From Bacteroidales bacterium (lineage in GTDB: Bacteria; Bacteroidota; Bacteroidia; Bacteroidales; UBA932), in assembly GCA_004555145.1 (NCBI GenBank), contig SFJB01000009.1, positions 1-28,213 on the forward strand: a stretch of 28,213 nucleotides of DNA. The letters are read 5' to 3'. Both the position numbers and the translations under genes were made by a program. The notes beneath the pieces are model-generated. The model saw nothing but the letters and a program-made list of their open reading frames with translations, ran no database searches and was not told the DNA's origin. This document shows, one piece after another, positions 6,934 through 14,557 of the stretch. Position 1 is the stretch's first letter, and every line of letters begins with the position of its first letter.

Positions 6934-7107
6934 TTATTCTTCAGGTGAAATTGCTCCCATAGGGCAAGCGTCTGCGCAAGCGCCGCAGCTGACGCAAACC
7001 TCAGGGTCAATTGAATAAACGTCACCTTCCTTTATAGCGCCTGAAGGGCACTCACCCTGGCAAGTTCCACAAGCCACACAGATGTCGGGATTAATTTTGT
7101 AAGCCAT
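6934..7107 (-). CDS. 2[4Fe-4S] ferredoxin
   Basis: A 57-residue bacterial-type ferredoxin with two full cluster motifs, Cys10/13/16/20 and Cys38/41/44/48, each ending CP. It carries low-potential electrons in the cytoplasm, for example with pyruvate:ferredoxin oxidoreductase or hydrogenase in anaerobes. The start at 7107 (MAYKINPD) is the standard one for this family and lies 20 nt after a TATATTTG box. A strong terminator follows, so it is probably a single-gene transcript. Confidence 0.95.
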   Translation of the reverse strand: MAYKINPDICVACGTCQGECPSGAIKEGDVYSIDPEVCVSCGACADACPMGAISPEE

Positions 7108-7127
7108 AATTATAAATGTTAACCTTG

Positions 7128-7135
7128 CAAATATA
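7128..7135 (-). promoter_or_regulatory. -7 box for the ferredoxin gene
   Basis: TATATTTG on the minus strand fully matches TAnnTTTG. No clear TTTG is seen at the proper distance upstream. Divergent from the DUF1573 promoter. Confidence 0.6.
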
Positions 7136-7173
7136 GTCATTTAAAATGAATTTTTTAAAAAAGTTTCAGGAAG

Positions 7174-7208
7174 TTTGACGGAAATTTTGAGAAAGAAGCG
7201 TATCTTTG
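7174..7208 (+). promoter_or_regulatory. Promoter of the DUF1573-parE operon
   Basis: TATCTTTG (7201-7208) is a full -7 match and TTTG (7174-7177) lies 23 nt upstream. The ATG at 7214 is only 6 nt past the box, so transcription would start at or next to the start codon. Confidence 0.6.
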
Positions 7209-7213
7209 TAAGT

Positions 7214-7573
7214 ATGAAGCATATTATCGCAATATTGTCGGCGTTGCTGCTTACCGCCGGTGCTCCGCCGGTCACTTTCGACAAGACAGTCCACGATTTC
7301 GGGGAGGTCAGCTGGAAGGACGGGGCGCTGAAGTGCAGTTTCACGCTCACCAACAATTCCCGGGACACGCTGGACATCTATGCCGCCATCTCAAGTTGCG
7401 GATGCACCGACGTGGAGTGGACCAGAACCCCTATTGCCCCGGGCGGCAAGGGGACGGTGAGCGCGACCTACGCCAACGAGGACGGGGCATATCCTTTTGA
7501 CAAGACAGTCACAGTATACACTTCGGCACAGAAGAAACCCTTCGTGCTGCATCTGAAGGGAGTGGTGAAATGA
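7214..7573 (+). CDS. DUF1573 family secreted protein
   Basis: A 119-residue protein with an N-terminal signal sequence (MKHIIAILSALLLTAGA) and one DUF1573 domain: FDKTVHDFGEV opens the Ig-like fold, the SSCGCT motif follows at about residues 62-67, and a PGGKG turn after it. DUF1573 proteins are common in Bacteroidota and are thought to lie in the periplasm or be surface-linked; their function is unknown. The start at 7214 is preferred because the -7 box lies directly upstream, making an earlier TTG start impossible on that transcript. Its stop overlaps the parE start (ATGA), which suggests coupled translation. Confidence 0.88.
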   Translation: MKHIIAILSALLLTAGAPPVTFDKTVHDFGEVSWKDGALKCSFTLTNNSRDTLDIYAAISSCGCTDVEWTRTPIAPGGKGTVSATYANEDGAYPFDKTVTVYTSAQKKPFVLHLKGVVK

Positions 7574-9477
7574 TAGGACAGACAAGCAATTACACTGACG
7601 AGAACATACGTACCCTGGAAGGCGTAGAGCACATACGCAAGCGTCCAGGTATGTACATAGGCCGTCTAGGAGACGGAAAGAACCCGGGAGACGGCATTTA
7701 CGTGCTCCTCAAGGAAGTGGTGGACAACTGCATAGACGAGTTCGCCGCCGGTTTCGGAAAGGAGGTACGCATAGACATAGCAGAGAACGGAAAGGTCACG
7801 GTGCGCGACTTCGGCCGCGGCATTCCTCTGGATTCGGTGGTGAGGGTGGTGAGCAAGCTCAACACCGGCGCCAAGTTCGACAACGCCGTGTTCAAGAAGG
7901 CCGTGGGTCTGAACGGAGTCGGCACGAAGGCCGTGAACGCGCTATCTTCGAGCTTCTACATCTGTTCGCACCGCGACGGCGAGTGCTCCTGGGCAAGTTT
8001 CGAGCGCGGAGAACTCAAGGACAGCGGCAAGGGTCCTACCGGCGAAAAGAACGGCACCCTGGTGAGCTTCGTACCTGACGAACTTATGTTCGGGGAGTTC
8101 GCATTCAACCCGGACTACGTCGAGACCATGGTCAAGAACTACTCTTACCTCAAGAAAGGACTGACCCTGGTGCTCAACGGAAAAGCCTACAAATCCGAAA
8201 ACGGACTGCTTGACCTCGTAAACGAGAACCTCAGCGAGACCCCGCTCTATCCTCCGATTCACCTTGTGGGCGAGGACATAGAGATAGTTCTCAGCCACTG
8301 CAACGCCTACGGCGAGAACATATCTTCATTCGTCAACGGACAGAACACCCGTGACGGAGGCACCCATCTGGCGGCATACAGGGAAGCCATCGCGAAGACT
8401 CTCAAGGAGTTCTTCAAGAAGAACTACGAGCCGGCAGACTTCCGCCAGGGAGTGGTCGGAGCGATAAGCATACAGATTCAGGAGCCGAATTTCGAAGGCC
8501 AGACCAAGACCAAGCTCGGATCCACCTATATGTGGGAGAGACAGGAGGCTGACGCCAACGGAGTGATGCACAATGAGGTAGGTCCTACCATACGCACCTA
8601 TGTCAACGATTTCGTCGCCAAGAACCTGGACAACTACCTGCGCATACACAAGGAGATTGTTCCGATGCTGGAGGACAAAATCAAGGCTTCCCAGGCAGAA
8701 CGTCTGGAAATATCCGGAATACAGAAAAAGACTCGTGAGCGCAACAAGAAGACCAATGTCTACAACAAGAAGCTCAGGGACTGCCGCTTCCACTTCAACG
8801 ACAAAATCACTGAGAAGAACCAGGAGAACATCGAGAATTCATCCATCTTCATCACCGAGGGCGACTCCGCGAGCGGTACCATAACCAAGGCGAGGAATGC
8901 CGACTTCCAGGCCGTATTCTCCCTTCGCGGCAAGCCTATCAACTGCTACAAGGAAAGCCGCAAGAAGGTGGCGGAAAACGAAGAACTCAACCTGCTCATT
9001 TCGGCGCTGGGCGTAGAAGACGACCTCGAAAACCTGCGCTACAACAACATCATCGTCGCAACCGATGCCGATGATGACGGAATGCACATCAGGATGCTGG
9101 TCCTCACCTTCTTCCTGAAGTACTACCCCGACCTCATCAGACGCGGTCACGTGCACATACTCCAGACCCCGCTCTTCAGGGTAAAGAACAAGAAGTCCAA
9201 CGTTTACTGCTACAACTCCGATGAAAAGGAAAAGGCGGTGGCCGAGCTAAAGACAGGGGTGGAGATCACCAGGTTCAAAGGTCTAGGAGAGATTTCCTAC
9301 GAAGAGTTCATCCACTTCATCGGCCCGGAAATGCGCCTGGACCCGGTAGAGCTCTCGGACGAGGAATCCATAGCCTCCATACTCGAGTTCTATATGGGGG
9401 ACAATACGGTTGACAGACAGCACTTCACCTGCCGCAACCTGCGCAGCGAGGAAGAGCTGGAAGATGTAAATATTTGA
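7570..9477 (+). CDS. parE: DNA topoisomerase IV subunit B
   Basis: The 635-residue protein is a type IIA topoisomerase ATPase/TOPRIM subunit that separates daughter chromosomes and relaxes supercoils together with ParC. The N-terminus has RKRPGMYIG and the GHKL ATPase stretch EVVDNCIDEF, with DFGRGIP and GLNGVGTKAVNAL closing the nucleotide site. The TOPRIM domain begins with EGDSASG (430-436) and has TDADDDG (498-504). The length and the opening (YTDENIRTLEGVEHIRKRPGMYIG) fit the Bacteroidales ParE group rather than GyrB, which is longer. It overlaps the DUF1573 gene by 4 nt. The usual neighbour parC is not present here; a PlsC-like gene follows 2 nt later. Confidence 0.93.
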   Translation: MIGQTSNYTDENIRTLEGVEHIRKRPGMYIGRLGDGKNPGDGIYVLLKEVVDNCIDEFAAGFGKEVRIDIAENGKVTVRDFGRGIPLDSVVRVVSKLNTGAKFDNAVFKKAVGLNGVGTKAVNALSSSFYICSHRDGECSWASFERGELKDSGKGPTGEKNGTLVSFVPDELMFGEFAFNPDYVETMVKNYSYLKKGLTLVLNGKAYKSENGLLDLVNENLSETPLYPPIHLVGEDIEIVLSHCNAYGENISSFVNGQNTRDGGTHLAAYREAIAKTLKEFFKKNYEPADFRQGVVGAISIQIQEPNFEGQTKTKLGSTYMWERQEADANGVMHNEVGPTIRTYVNDFVAKNLDNYLRIHKEIVPMLEDKIKASQAERLEISGIQKKTRERNKKTNVYNKKLRDCRFHFNDKITEKNQENIENSSIFITEGDSASGTITKARNADFQAVFSLRGKPINCYKESRKKVAENEELNLLISALGVEDDLENLRYNNIIVATDADDDGMHIRMLVLTFFLKYYPDLIRRGHVHILQTPLFRVKNKKSNVYCYNSDEKEKAVAELKTGVEITRFKGLGEISYEEFIHFIGPEMRLDPVELSDEESIASILEFYMGDNTVDRQHFTCRNLRSEEELEDVNI

Positions 9478-9479
9478 TT

Positions 9480-10043
9480 ATGGCAAAAGAGAAAAAGAAC
9501 ATATACGGCAGGATAATGAAGCTGTTCGGCTGGCAGGCAGACAGCGGAGCCGCACCGGAGCAGAAGTGCATCATCCTTGGCGTGCCCCATACCAGCATTG
9601 CGGATTTTCTGGTGGCATACTTCTATTACAAGAGTCTGGGCCACATAGCCCACGTGATGATAAAGAAGGAACTGTTCTTCTGGCCGCTGGGACCTATACT
9701 CCGCAGATTCGGATGCATTCCGGTGGACAGGAGCAACGGTGCCGCGGTTGTCAGGAGCGTCATAGAAGAGATGCAGAAGGCGAAAGGCGAGTTCCACCTC
9801 TGCATAGCTCCGGAAGGAACCCGCAAGCCCGTGAAGCGCTGGAAAATGGGGTACCACGCCATTGCGAAGGCTTTGGACTGCCCGGTTTACCTGGGTTACT
9901 TCAACTGGGGCAACAAGCACATCAGCATTGGTGAAAGGTTCATATGCAGCGATGACGCCAAAGCCGACACTGCCCTAATTCAGCAGAAATATGAGGCTCT
10001 TCACCTCGTGGGAAAGAACCCGGAAGGTTATGTCACCCACTGA
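9480..10043 (+). CDS. PlsC-like acyltransferase
   Basis: A 187-residue member of the 1-acyl-glycerol-3-phosphate acyltransferase superfamily. It shows the catalytic HX4D block (H37 to D42 in PHTSIADF) and the EGTRK phosphate-binding motif (112-116), spaced 75 residues apart as usual. It lacks an obvious N-terminal membrane helix and is short, so it may be a peripheral enzyme acting on a lipid or on another acyl acceptor. The ATG at 9480 follows the parE stop (TGA 9475-9477) by 2 nt. Co-transcription with parE is likely; a functional link is not apparent. Confidence 0.87.
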   Translation: MAKEKKNIYGRIMKLFGWQADSGAAPEQKCIILGVPHTSIADFLVAYFYYKSLGHIAHVMIKKELFFWPLGPILRRFGCIPVDRSNGAAVVRSVIEEMQKAKGEFHLCIAPEGTRKPVKRWKMGYHAIAKALDCPVYLGYFNWGNKHISIGERFICSDDAKADTALIQQKYEALHLVGKNPEGYVTH

Positions 10044-10054
10044 CGCACAAAGAG

Positions 10055-10086
10055 TTTGGAAACTAAAAATATTATTATTATCTTTG
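10055..10086 (+). promoter_or_regulatory. Promoter of the rpsF operon
   Basis: TTTG (10055-10058) and TATCTTTG (10079-10086) are 20 nt apart, a textbook Bacteroidota pair. The transcript starts in GCAGTCCC, the same initial sequence as rplS. The 49-nt leader can form a small hairpin, CCC/GGG across TTTGAACA, in a place where ribosomal leaders can bind S6:S18. Confidence 0.85.
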
Positions 10087-10135
10087 CAGTCCCTTTGAAC
10101 AGGGGCTTTTAATTTATTCATTAACAATTACAAAA

Positions 10136-10543
10136 ATGATCAAACAGTACGAAACCGTTTTCATTGCAACTCCCGTTTTGTCTGATGCTCAGATGAAGGA
10201 AGCGGTTGCCAAGTACGTCAAGCTCATCACCGACAATGGCGGTGAGGTTGTGTACCAGGAGGACTGGGGTCTCAAGCAGCTCGCTTACCCAATCCAGCAC
10301 AAGACATCAGGATTCTACTACCTGATTGAATTCAAGGCCAATCCGGAGTTCATCGCAACTCTCGAGACCCAGTATCACCGTGACGAGCGCATCATCCGCT
10401 ACCTCACCGTAGCCCTTGACAAGAACGCTATCGCTTACGCTGAGCACCGCCGCCAGACCCGCGCCGCAAAGGCCGCTGCCCCTAAGGCAGTTGAGGAGCC
10501 TAAGGCAGAGGCTGCAGCAGAGGAAGCTAAGGCAGAAGAATAA
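10136..10543 (+). CDS. rpsF: 30S ribosomal protein bS6
   Basis: The 135-residue protein has the bS6 fold signature: MIKQYETVFIATPVLSD at the start, YQEDWGLKQLAYPIQHKTSGFYYLIEF in the middle and RDERIIRYLTVALD near the end. A long Ala/Lys/Glu-rich tail (about 112-135) follows, which is common in Bacteroidota. It binds bS18 and helps form the platform of the small subunit. It begins the rpsF-rpsR-rplI operon, with bS18 15 nt downstream after an AAAGGAGG-like site. Confidence 0.97.
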   Translation: MIKQYETVFIATPVLSDAQMKEAVAKYVKLITDNGGEVVYQEDWGLKQLAYPIQHKTSGFYYLIEFKANPEFIATLETQYHRDERIIRYLTVALDKNAIAYAEHRRQTRAAKAAAPKAVEEPKAEAAAEEAKAEE

Positions 10544-10558
10544 AAGGAGGACACAATT

Positions 10559-10831
10559 ATGGCAAACGCAGCAAACAACGAAATCCGTTTTCTGAACCCT
10601 CCTACCGTAGAGGTTCGCAAGAAGAAGTACTGCCGTTTCAAGAAGGCAGGCATCAAATATGTTGATTACAAGGATCCTGAGTTCCTCAAGAAGTTCCTCA
10701 ACGAGCAGGGTAAGATTCTCCCTCGCCGCATCACCGGTACTTCTCTGAAGTTCCAGCGCAAGGTAGCCCAGGCTGTAAAGCGCGCACGCTCCCTCGCACT
10801 CCTTCCATATGTAACTGACCTCCTCAAATAA
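10559..10831 (+). CDS. rpsR: 30S ribosomal protein bS18
   Basis: A 90-residue protein with the bS18 core [41 protein letters not shown], the RNA-binding region that also contacts bS6. KKYCRFKK at the start resembles the zinc-type N-terminus but only one Cys is present. An AAAAGGAGG-type site precedes it. Size and position in the operon are as expected. Confidence 0.97.
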   Translation: MANAANNEIRFLNPPTVEVRKKKYCRFKKAGIKYVDYKDPEFLKKFLNEQGKILPRRITGTSLKFQRKVAQAVKRARSLALLPYVTDLLK

Positions 10832-10841
10832 TTGAAGCGTT

Positions 10842-11285
10842 ATGAAGATCATCCTTAAGAAAGAAGTTGCCAATCTCGGCGAGGCCGGAGAAGTGGTAGA
10901 AGTAAAGACCGGTTACGCTCTCAATTATCTTGTTCCTCAGGGATTCGCCATCGTCGGCACCCCTTCGGCTCTCAAGCAGCACGAAGAGACTCTTCGTCAG
11001 AGGGCTCACAAAGAGGCCAAACTCGTTGCTGACGCCCAGGCTCTCGCAGCCAGGATTGAGGCAGTGGCTCTGAACCTCACCGCAAAGGTGGGCGAGAACG
11101 GCAAGCTCTACGGAGCTGTCACCTCAGCCCAGGTTGCAGAGGCTCTCGCAGCTGCAGGCATCGAGATTGAGAGGAAGAACATCTCCCTCCCTGACATCAA
11201 GGAACTCGGAGAGTTCGAGGGCAAGGTAAAATGCTACAAGGGCGTTTTCGCCAACATCAAGGTAAACGTGGCTGCTGCTGAGTAA
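10842..11285 (+). CDS. rplI: 50S ribosomal protein bL9
   Basis: A 147-residue large-subunit protein. The N-terminal domain has MKIILKKEVANLGEAGEVVEVKTGYALNYLVPQGFA, followed by the long central helix (about 45-75) and the C-terminal domain with NGKLYGAVTSAQVAEAL. It binds 23S rRNA near the L1 stalk. It ends the operon with a terminator 18 nt later. Confidence 0.97.
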   Translation: MKIILKKEVANLGEAGEVVEVKTGYALNYLVPQGFAIVGTPSALKQHEETLRQRAHKEAKLVADAQALAARIEAVALNLTAKVGENGKLYGAVTSAQVAEALAAAGIEIERKNISLPDIKELGEFEGKVKCYKGVFANIKVNVAAAE

Positions 11286-11302
11286 CAGCCGAACTGCCTG
11301 AA

Positions 11303-11341
11303 TAAAAAAAAGAGGATGACCAGTAAGGCCATCCTTTTTTT
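11303..11341 (+). terminator. Intrinsic terminator of the rpsF operon
   Basis: GGATGACC pairs with GGCCATCC (one A/C mismatch) around AGTAA, flanked by A-rich and T7 tracts that extend the stem. It can work both ways and faces the membrane-protein gene that ends at 11361. Confidence 0.85.
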
Positions 11342-11360
11342 GTCTATAATTTTCAGAAGC

Positions 11361-11777
11361 TCAGGCAATTGTCAGGCCTATTACCAGAGCGGCCAGCACC
11401 AGGAAGAGGAAGGATCCCACCCATATGGTAGTGGATAGCCTCGGCTGCGGCAACCTGTGGCTTGGCAGAAGGAGACGCAATAATGCGGGGATGCAGGCTA
11501 TGAGCACTGCAAGCACTGCAGCCACTATATACCAGAGGCTGCACTGTCTGACTATTCCCACCACTGCAGAGGCAGCGGGCGAAAAAGCCAGAGTATATGA
11601 GATAAAGCCCTTCTTCCGGGTAAGCCGCCAAACGGCTTGCTGGAGCACGTCAAAAGCAAGCGCCAGACAAAGAGCCGGAAGGAAAGGTAAAGTTCCCGGA
11701 ACCGTCGTGAGAACGACGGTCCCGAGAGCAAATACCACTGAACTGGCTATCTGAAAATAGTGCAGTTTCTTTCTCAT
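11361..11777 (-). CDS. Small multi-pass membrane protein, unknown function
   Basis: A 138-residue protein with four or five hydrophobic segments (about 9-25, 28-45, 64-77, 80-103, 116-137) and basic loops (RLTRKKG, LPSHRLPQPR). I recognise no family. The ATG at 11777 is 3 nt after the stop of the POT transporter, so the two are surely on one transcript and may be translationally coupled; it may assist or simply accompany the transporter. Confidence 0.7.
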   Translation of the reverse strand: MRKKLHYFQIASSVVFALGTVVLTTVPGTLPFLPALCLALAFDVLQQAVWRLTRKKGFISYTLAFSPAASAVVGIVRQCSLWYIVAAVLAVLIACIPALLRLLLPSHRLPQPRLSTTIWVGSFLFLVLAALVIGLTIA

Positions 11778-11780
11778 CAA

Positions 11781-13478
11781 CTAGCTTTCGGTAGCAGCCT
11801 CAATCTTCTTGAGCATCGCAAACATAATGAGTCCGGCGATAACGCAGAGTGCCATCAGTATGGCCCAGTTGGCCCAGAGAGGAACATTCATCCAGAGAAG
11901 TCCCGGGATTGAGCTGAGATAGTTGCCAATAGCTGTGGCGGCGAACCACAGACCCATCATAAGACCCTTGTACTTAGGAGGAGCCACCTTGGATACGAAG
12001 GAGATTCCCATAGGGCTGAGAAGCAGCTCTGCGAAGGTCAGCACAAGGTAGGTGCTCACAAGGTACATAGGCACTACAGGGTCAGGGGAAACGGTGCCCT
12101 GCAGCTCGGCAGGAGAACTCTGGCCAAAGGAAGCGAAGAGCATGACGAGATAGCCAAGTGCAGCCACCAGCATACCGATACCGATTTTCTTAGGCGCAGA
12201 AGGTTCGAGTCCCTTCGGATGCTTGGCGGTCTTCTTGGATGCCAGGGCGCTGAACAGGGCCATGGACAAAGGTGTGAGGAAGACTACAAAGAAAGGATTG
12301 AACTGCTGGAAAAGCTGAGGCTGAATCTCAAGTACTTCAGGCATTCCTGAATAGATGGCATAAGCGCCACCCCAAAGAGCTGCAGTCACTGCTCCGCAGA
12401 CAACTTTTGCAACAGGTTTCTCCGACTGGAAGATGCCGAAGAGAGTGTAGATGGAGGCGGCAATCAGAGCAAGTATCCAGATATTGAAGCCCAGACGAGG
12501 CAGGCCCTCGGCATATGCCTGGGTGTAGTCACGGGCAAACCAGGTCAGGGACTGTCCGTTCTGGTGGAAAGCCATCCAGAAGAATATCACCACTGCGAAC
12601 ACGAGGCAGAGGGCCACGACGCGGTCCTTTGTCTGCTTCGGTGTGAGCTCCTCGATCTTTACGCTGGAGTCGGAAGCAGCCTGCTTGGCATTCACGTCAG
12701 CGTGCTTGAACCACTTGCGGCAACCGAAGTATATGCAGATGGACACGATCAGAGAAACGCAAGCCACTGCAAATCCCATATTGTATGAGGAAGAGAGATG
12801 TTCGATGTAGAAGGAGCTGAATGCCTCAGGACCCATGGCCTGCACTTCGGCAGAAGGCATAATGGACTGAAGGTCGGCAAGCTTGGAGGCATTGTCGGCG
12901 GAGATGGTGGCATTCAAAGTCTGGTGCGCGAGAGCAGGGATATCAGCCTTGTAGATGAGTCCGGCCTTTCCGAGGAAGAGGTTGGTGATGGCTGTAGCTG
13001 CAGACGGAGCGAACATCGCGCCGATGTTTATGGCCATATAGAAAAGGCTGAAGGCGGCGTCACGGCGGGAGGAATATTTAGGGTCGTCGTAAAGGTTGCC
13101 CACCATTACCTGGAGATTACCCTTGAAGAGACCGGTACCCACTGCGATGAGGAGCAGTGCGGCAATCATAAGCGCTACGCCCAGTCCGTTGGCGGCTGTA
13201 GGGATGGCAAGGGCGATATAGCCCAGGAACATCACTGAAATACCGGTGACCACGCACTTGCCATAGCCTATGCGGTCGGCAAGCCATCCGCCGACTACAG
13301 GCATAAAATACACTGCTGCCAGGAAGATGCTGTAAACCTGACTTGAAATTGCCTGATCCCATCCGAACTTCGCCTGGAGGAAAAGCATGAAGATGGCAAG
13401 CATGGTGTAGTAGCCGAAGCGCTCGCCGGTATTGGCAAGGGCCAGGGCAAATAGACCTTTTGGTTGTCCTTTGAACAT
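11781..13478 (-). CDS. POT/PTR-family peptide transporter
   Basis: A 565-residue proton-coupled oligopeptide transporter of the major facilitator superfamily, with about 14 membrane segments. The first helix has NTGERFGYYTM (16-26), the form of the ExxERFxYY proton-coupling motif, and FYMAINIGAM gives the second PTR signature (FYxxINxG). The first acid of ExxER is replaced by Asn16. It imports di- and tripeptides in known relatives. A divergent promoter pair drives it and the LpxL-like gene in opposite directions. It heads a two-gene transcript with the small membrane protein. Confidence 0.93.
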   Translation of the reverse strand: MFKGQPKGLFALALANTGERFGYYTMLAIFMLFLQAKFGWDQAISSQVYSIFLAAVYFMPVVGGWLADRIGYGKCVVTGISVMFLGYIALAIPTAANGLGVALMIAALLLIAVGTGLFKGNLQVMVGNLYDDPKYSSRRDAAFSLFYMAINIGAMFAPSAATAITNLFLGKAGLIYKADIPALAHQTLNATISADNASKLADLQSIMPSAEVQAMGPEAFSSFYIEHLSSSYNMGFAVACVSLIVSICIYFGCRKWFKHADVNAKQAASDSSVKIEELTPKQTKDRVVALCLVFAVVIFFWMAFHQNGQSLTWFARDYTQAYAEGLPRLGFNIWILALIAASIYTLFGIFQSEKPVAKVVCGAVTAALWGGAYAIYSGMPEVLEIQPQLFQQFNPFFVVFLTPLSMALFSALASKKTAKHPKGLEPSAPKKIGIGMLVAALGYLVMLFASFGQSSPAELQGTVSPDPVVPMYLVSTYLVLTFAELLLSPMGISFVSKVAPPKYKGLMMGLWFAATAIGNYLSSIPGLLWMNVPLWANWAILMALCVIAGLIMFAMLKKIEAATES

Positions 13479-13553
13479 GTTATTTGATTTAGATTTAACT
13501 TATAATCAGCACATTGCAATTACGCCTCACCCTCCCGGCAGACGTACAATAGA

Positions 13554-13561
13554 CAAATATA
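13554..13561 (-). promoter_or_regulatory. -7 box for the POT transporter
   Basis: TATATTTG on the minus strand is a full match, giving a leader of about 70 nt. It mirrors the -7 box at 13583-13590. No good TTTG at the -33 spacing is seen. Confidence 0.6.
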
Positions 13562-13582
13562 GGAAAATAATTGGAAAAAGCG

Positions 13583-13590
13583 TATATTTG
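13583..13590 (+). promoter_or_regulatory. -7 box for the LpxL-like gene
   Basis: TATATTTG fully matches the -7 box and lies 20 nt before the ATG at 13611. It is the mirror of the divergent box on the other strand. This is the only clear promoter found before rplS, so it probably drives much of the downstream gene run. Confidence 0.6.
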
Positions 13591-13610
13591 TCCTTAGTGA
13601 ACAGAGCATA

Positions 13611-14531
13611 ATGAAAGAAAAGAAAGGCAAAACTGCATACTTCCTTCTCAGCTGCCTGATAAGGCCGCTGTCGCTGCTACCCCTGTCCTTCCACCGCCGC
13701 TGCGGCAGGGCAATGGGGCGTTTTGCCTACTCGGTGCTCCGCTATCGCCGCGATGTCGTGAACATCAACCTGGCCCGCTGTTTTCCCGAGATGAAGTATG
13801 GGGAAATCAGGAAGCAGAGCCGCAAGTTCTACGAGCACTTCGGGAAGATACTCGGAGAAGCGGTCTGGTTCGGGGCAGGCAACCGCAACGGTCGCATACG
13901 CAAGTCGCATATCGTGGAGATAAGCAACCCCGAGCTTGTCAATGAGTTGTACGACAAGGGCAGAAGTGTCATTGCCCTTGCCGCGCACAACGGCAACTGG
14001 GAGCTCATCGGCGGCTACCCGCTTTACTGCTACGGTGAGCAGTTGCGCTTCAGCGTGGATCAGATCTGCGTAGTGTACAGGAAGCTGTCCAGTCCCGGAT
14101 GGGATTTGTTCATGCGCCGCAACAGGACAGCCGCCCTGGATGATCCGGAGCATTACGAGGGTATGGTGGAGAGTTTCAACATACTTCGTTACGCCCTCAG
14201 GCACAGGGACGAGAAGAAATTATACAACTTCATCACCGACCAGCATCCCTACAGCAAGTCCTCCTGCGTGGATGTGGATGATTTCATGGGGCAGCCAACC
14301 AAGTCCATGGACGGAGCCGTGTCCCTCGCCCACAAGCTGGGCATGTCCGTCGTATACCTCGGGATGAAATGCAGGGAGGACGGAGGCTACACAATGCACT
14401 TCAGCCTCATCGCCGAAGATGCCTCGACCGTAACGGCAAGGGAGATGCTTGACAGCTACTACTCGCTTCTGGAGAAGGACATACGCGAGCAGCCGTGGAA
14501 TTATCTTTGGACGCATAAAAGATGGAAATAA
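13611..14531 (+). CDS. LpxL/HtrB-family lipid A acyltransferase
   Basis: A 306-residue inner-membrane acyltransferase of the LpxL/LpxM group, which adds secondary acyl chains to lipid A. An N-terminal hydrophobic segment (about 9-26) precedes the catalytic AHNGNWE block (H126 to E131). Later conserved stretches include VVYRKLSSP, DQHP, FMGQP and the C-terminal WNYLWTHKRWK, typical of the family. It begins the plus-strand gene run, after a divergent promoter. The next gene, pepD, starts 26 nt after its stop. Confidence 0.92.
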   Translation: MKEKKGKTAYFLLSCLIRPLSLLPLSFHRRCGRAMGRFAYSVLRYRRDVVNINLARCFPEMKYGEIRKQSRKFYEHFGKILGEAVWFGAGNRNGRIRKSHIVEISNPELVNELYDKGRSVIALAAHNGNWELIGGYPLYCYGEQLRFSVDQICVVYRKLSSPGWDLFMRRNRTAALDDPEHYEGMVESFNILRYALRHRDEKKLYNFITDQHPYSKSSCVDVDDFMGQPTKSMDGAVSLAHKLGMSVVYLGMKCREDGGYTMHFSLIAEDASTVTAREMLDSYYSLLEKDIREQPWNYLWTHKRWK

Positions 14532-14557
14532 AATATCAACAAACTAATATCAAGATT

